From positions 10,558 to 74,557 of the forward strand of contig NZ_JBNCMT010000028.1 of NCBI RefSeq assembly GCF_049846925.1: a stretch of 64,000 nt of DNA, in the 5' to 3' direction. The notes beneath the pieces are model-generated. The model was not told where the DNA came from and ran no database searches. It was given only the letters and a program-made list of their open reading frames with translations. Positions 61,250 to 64,000 of the stretch are shown piece by piece (position 1 is the first letter of the stretch; every line of letters starts with the position of its first letter). The position numbers and the translations under genes were made by a program. The stretch is from Brevibacillus_H sp049846925. Its GTDB lineage: Bacteria > Bacillota > Bacilli > Brevibacillales > Brevibacillaceae.

Positions 61250-62449
61250 ATGAAGTATGATGTAATTTTGATTCGTTATGGTGAACTTGCATTAAAAGGA
61301 AAAAACCGTGACTTTTTTGAGGAAACACTGACACGAAGCGTTAAATCCGTGTTGCGTTCCTTCTTTAAGATAAAGGTTCGTCGTACGTACGGTCGCATGT
61401 ATGTGGAACTCAACGGGGAGGATGCGACAGAAGTAATTGAGCGTCTGACCAAAATATTCGGTATTACCTCCATGAGCCCAACTGTGCAGATTGAAGCAGA
61501 TGAGGAACAAATCAAAGCGAAAGCAGTCGAATTGATACAGTCATTGCCAACACCTCCTCGCACGTTCCGGGTGGAGACACGTCGAGCTGACAAACGCTAC
61601 CCGATGAAGTCAATGGACGTAAGCAGAATGGTTGGCGGGCATATCTTGCGTTCAATCGAAGGAATTAAGGTGGATTTGCACAATCCGGAAGTGGTTGTGA
61701 ATGTAGAAATCCGCACAGAAGGAACCTTCCTTAGTTGTCAAACCATTCAAGGAATCGGTGGGTTGCCTGTTGGAGTAAGCGGCAAGGTGCTTTTGTTGCT
61801 TTCAGGTGGAATCGATAGTCCTGTTGCTGGTTGGATGATGCTCAAGCGTGGGGTAACCCTGGAAGCAATTCATTTCCACAGCTATCCGTTTACTAGTGAA
61901 CGTGCGTTGGATAAAGTGAGAGACCTTGCACATAAACTGACCAAATTCGGTGGAACGATTAATCTTCACGTTGTTCCGTTCACTGAAATTCAGACGCAAA
62001 TTCGCCAGCATTGCCCGGAGGACTACACTATTACGATTATGCGTCGTTTCATGATGAGGATTGCCGAGGCTGTGGCACATAAATCGAAGGCACTTGCTTT
62101 ATCTACAGGGGAAAGTCTGGGCCAAGTCGCTTCTCAGACACTTGAGAGTATGAATGCCATTAACAGTGTCGTAAACATTCCTATTCTTCGCCCGTTGATC
62201 GGAATGGATAAGACGGAAATTACGGATATTTCCAGACGAATAGACACGTTTGAGCTTTCTATTCTTCCATATGAAGACTGCTGCACAATCTTTACGCCGA
62301 AAAATCCAGTTACCCGTCCTCGAATTGATCTTGCCGAGAAGTTTGAACAGAAACTGGATGTAGATGCTTTAGTCAAAGATGCCGTGGAAAGAACAGAAAT
62401 TGAAGTCATCACAACAAAACCGAGAGAAGCAGTTGTTGATTTGTTTTAG
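61250..62449 (+). CDS. thiI: tRNA 4-thiouridine synthetase ThiI
   Basis: 399 aa; ATG after AAAGGATGGACAGCT. THUMP domain (residues about 60-165), PP-loop LLLLSGGIDSPVAGW and catalytic Cys region YEDCCTIF. No rhodanese domain, as in other Bacillus ThiI enzymes. Works with NifZ on tRNA U8. Codes directly after nifZ. Confidence 0.95.
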   Translation: MKYDVILIRYGELALKGKNRDFFEETLTRSVKSVLRSFFKIKVRRTYGRMYVELNGEDATEVIERLTKIFGITSMSPTVQIEADEEQIKAKAVELIQSLPTPPRTFRVETRRADKRYPMKSMDVSRMVGGHILRSIEGIKVDLHNPEVVVNVEIRTEGTFLSCQTIQGIGGLPVGVSGKVLLLLSGGIDSPVAGWMMLKRGVTLEAIHFHSYPFTSERALDKVRDLAHKLTKFGGTINLHVVPFTEIQTQIRQHCPEDYTITIMRRFMMRIAEAVAHKSKALALSTGESLGQVASQTLESMNAINSVVNIPILRPLIGMDKTEITDISRRIDTFELSILPYEDCCTIFTPKNPVTRPRIDLAEKFEQKLDVDALVKDAVERTEIEVITTKPREAVVDLF

Positions 62450-62482
62450 AAAAGAGAGCAGTACACGGGGGAGGAAGAGCGA

Positions 62483-63262
62483 ATGATCGTTCGCTACGAG
62501 CGGAATAGCAAGGTGAAGTACGGATGGCTGGTGGAAGAAGAGAATAAAGTCCGTGTGATCGAAGGAGATATCTATAAAAAAGATGCAAATCGCTCCACTG
62601 TGATGACCGGATTGGAGTTATCTATAGAGGATATAACTATGCTAACTCCTTGCACTCCAACAAAAGTAGTTTGTATTGGTGTGAATTACAAGGATCATGC
62701 GGCTGAAATGAACAAGCAGCTTCCCAAAGAGCCGTTGATCTTTCTGAAACCGTCTACTGCTGTTATTGGCTCAGGAGATGCGATTGTCTATCCAAGGCTA
62801 ACGCAAAACCTGCATTATGAAGGGGAACTGGCTGTAGTTATCAAGAAGGAAGCACGTAAGATCAAAGCAGCAGATGCAGATGACTATATTTTAGGGTTCA
62901 CCTGTGCACTGGATATAACTGCTCGTGACTTGCAAGCAAGTGATGGTCAGTGGAGCCGTGCAAAAGGTTTTGATACGTTTTGTCCGCTAGGTCCTGGTAT
63001 TGCCTCTAAGCTTGACTACAATAACCTTCAGATCACTACCACGGTTAATGGAGAGGTTAGGCAAAACTCAAATACAAGTGAGATGGCAATCAAAATTCCG
63101 CAACTTTTAGAGGCGATAACTGCTGTTATGACGTTGTTGCCAGGTGATGTTGTGCTTACTGGGACACCGAGTGGAGTTGGCCCCCTTCAACCGGGAGATG
63201 AAATCACGGTTTCTATAGAAGGTATCGGCTCATTAACCAACCATGTTGTTGCTGAAGAATAG
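62483..63262 (+). CDS. Fumarylacetoacetate hydrolase-family protein
   Basis: 259 aa, ATG after GGGGGAGGAAGAGCGA. FAH core: VVCIGVNYKDHAAEM, LHYEGELAVVIKKEARKI (metal Glu), FTCALDITARDLQ, and VVLTGTPSGVGPLQPGDEI. Members include acylpyruvases, 5-oxopent-3-ene-tricarboxylate decarboxylases and oxaloacetate decarboxylases. Substrate unknown. Confidence 0.9.
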   Translation: MIVRYERNSKVKYGWLVEEENKVRVIEGDIYKKDANRSTVMTGLELSIEDITMLTPCTPTKVVCIGVNYKDHAAEMNKQLPKEPLIFLKPSTAVIGSGDAIVYPRLTQNLHYEGELAVVIKKEARKIKAADADDYILGFTCALDITARDLQASDGQWSRAKGFDTFCPLGPGIASKLDYNNLQITTTVNGEVRQNSNTSEMAIKIPQLLEAITAVMTLLPGDVVLTGTPSGVGPLQPGDEITVSIEGIGSLTNHVVAEE

Positions 63263-63282
63263 CATATTTAACTGTAAAATCG

Positions 63283-63316
63283 AACGCCCTTTATTCTGCC
63301 GAGGAATGAAGGGCGT
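63283..63316. terminator. Hairpin between convergent genes
   Basis: Stem AACGCCCTT / AAGGGCGTT with loop containing ATTC/GAAT; weak T-runs. Confidence 0.5.
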
Positions 63317-63348
63317 TATGTATGGATTTTGTCTTGCGTTTTTTACAC

Positions 63349-63630
63349 CTATTCAAGTATCTCGGGTTGTTCGTTAGCTGAATGGGAACCTGGATATGCT
63401 CGTTCCAGTCCTTGATGTAATTCTCGATTTTCATAGCCAAATTGTGCTTGGGTGGAATATTGACCTTCTTCCCATCCTGTTGCTTTGCCCAAAAACTGTT
63501 CATTGGTAGCGGCTCCATAAGGACCTTCCGGAAACTCTTCAAAATAGATTTCGTTCCGTTGTGACTCGACAGTTTTTAATTCACTGTAGTTTTCTTTGTA
63601 CGTTGGTTTGTTCATCTTTTTCCACCACAC
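63349..63630 (-). CDS. Small conserved hypothetical protein
   Basis: 93 aa from a GTG after AAGGTGATCGTTC. Polar, glycine/glutamate/tyrosine-rich: YFEEFPEGPYGAATNEQFLG, GWEEGQYSTQAQFGYENREL. No signal or membrane segment; resembles small soluble proteins of spore formers, but no family is recognised. Confidence 0.65.
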   Translation of the reverse strand: MWWKKMNKPTYKENYSELKTVESQRNEIYFEEFPEGPYGAATNEQFLGKATGWEEGQYSTQAQFGYENRELHQGLERAYPGSHSANEQPEILE

Positions 63631-63740
63631 GAACGATCACCTTCCTTTAGGATTTAGTCTGCTTCAAAACTGCATGATTTATCCATTCAAGCGAGATTTC
63701 AAAGGAATAAAACATCGAAAGAACTTTTTCAAAAAAACAA

Positions 63741-63770
63741 TTGACGTGTACATAGTGTTTTTGATATATT
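63741..63770 (+). promoter_or_regulatory. Candidate rRNA operon promoter
   Basis: -35 TTGACG (63741-63746), spacer 18 (or 17 with an ATATAT register), -10 TATATT (63765-63770). Leads into the rRNA leader. Confidence 0.6.
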
Positions 63771-64000
63771 ACTTTTTGTCGCTATGAGCCGAGCAAGAAG
63801 TTACCGAAAAATACCTCTTGCGAAGAAGGTTCTGATGTGATAGACTCATAAGAGTCGCCGCTGATTAGGCGGTTGCGAAATGCTTTGTCAAACAATTGAT
63901 CTGATGCTCTTTGAAAACTGAACAATAAAGCGTTTTATAGTGAATCAAAACACTAGCCAAGTGAAATGTTTTGCAGTTTAGAATCAGCTCAACTTTATTG
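63771..64000 (+). ncRNA. Leader of an rRNA operon (pre-16S region), 5' part only
   Basis: The run after 63770 includes CTTTGAAAACTGAACAA (63909-63925), a leader/spacer signature of rRNA operons in Bacilli and Paenibacillaceae, and other stems such as CCGC-TGATTA-GGCGG. The 16S gene itself is not in the window; expected just to the right. No other feature is seen in this 370-bp stretch beyond 63630. Confidence 0.65.

Noticed and set aside
63909..64000. Start of 16S rRNA
   Set aside because: The conserved 16S 5' end (AGAGTTTGATCCTGGCTCAG) is not reached within the window; only the leader signature is present.

Overview
The window reads as the chromosome of an endospore-forming Firmicute, most likely Brevibacillus or a close Paenibacillaceae relative. 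The reasons are the mid-40s G+C by eye, Bacillus-type ribosome binding sites, surface proteins with SLH domains, a gerA-type germination operon, Spo0M, YtrH/YtrI and CodY. This is an inference from gene content; no 16S sequence lies inside the window, although its last 250 bases look like the leader of an rRNA operon. No tRNA, complete rRNA, CRISPR array, prophage or transposase gene was found.

Layout. 1-16 kb: a partial aminoglycoside-phosphotransferase-like gene, rpsD with a long leader, an SLH-anchored YcdB/YcdC-repeat protein, a histidine phosphatase, a multi-GAF diguanylate cyclase (DgcP-like), a metallo-beta-lactamase-fold protein, a lipoprotein, a secreted EEP-fold phosphatase/nuclease, a TVP38-family membrane protein, a RefZ-like TetR regulator, and a large TPM-transmembrane-EzrA-like fusion protein with a small membrane protein and a cytidine deaminase. 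14.6-21.7 kb: an ECF sigma/membrane anti-sigma pair, HIT protein, small membrane proteins, HAD phosphatase, a second MBL protein, a TIMP-like secreted protein, an FAD oxidoreductase and a hemerythrin-like protein. 22.0-28.5 kb: narGHJI, respiratory nitrate reductase. 28.5-32.4 kb: an N-succinylamino acid racemase/OSBS-type enolase with a GNAT protein, an M42 aminopeptidase and an unknown gene. 32.4-36.6 kb: a PstS-like membrane protein, a Fur-controlled secreted protein and an orphan trpB.

36.7-40.4 kb: gerAA-AB-AC. 40.5-50 kb: HD-GYP phosphodiesterase, MFS exporter, small proteins, SLH-type 5'-nucleotidase, YfhD-like protein, ytrH-ytrI, spo0M, truncated haemoglobin divergent from a Crp/Fnr regulator, and a CodY homologue. 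50-58 kb: two MFS transporters, an ArsR regulator with a three-site operator, an EamA exporter, two divergent SDR genes, DUF1540, a nucleotidase and a membrane protein. 58-64 kb: DUF84 NTPase, dapF, a small gene, nifZ-type cysteine desulfurase, thiI, an FAH-family hydrolase, a small conserved gene, and the rRNA leader.

The order rpsD ... dgcP ... refZ - ezrA-like ... nifZ - thiI matches the known Bacillus subtilis order (rpsD-dgcP-ytsP-refZ-hisJ-ezrA-braB-nifZ-thiI), but about 46 kb separates the ezrA-like gene from nifZ here. The most interesting items are the TPM-EzrA fusion, two copies of a 111-112 bp structured repeat flanking the nar block (one supplies the last residues of the GNAT gene), a CodY homologue that lacks the branched-chain amino-acid-binding residues, and a Fur-box-controlled secreted protein of unknown family.
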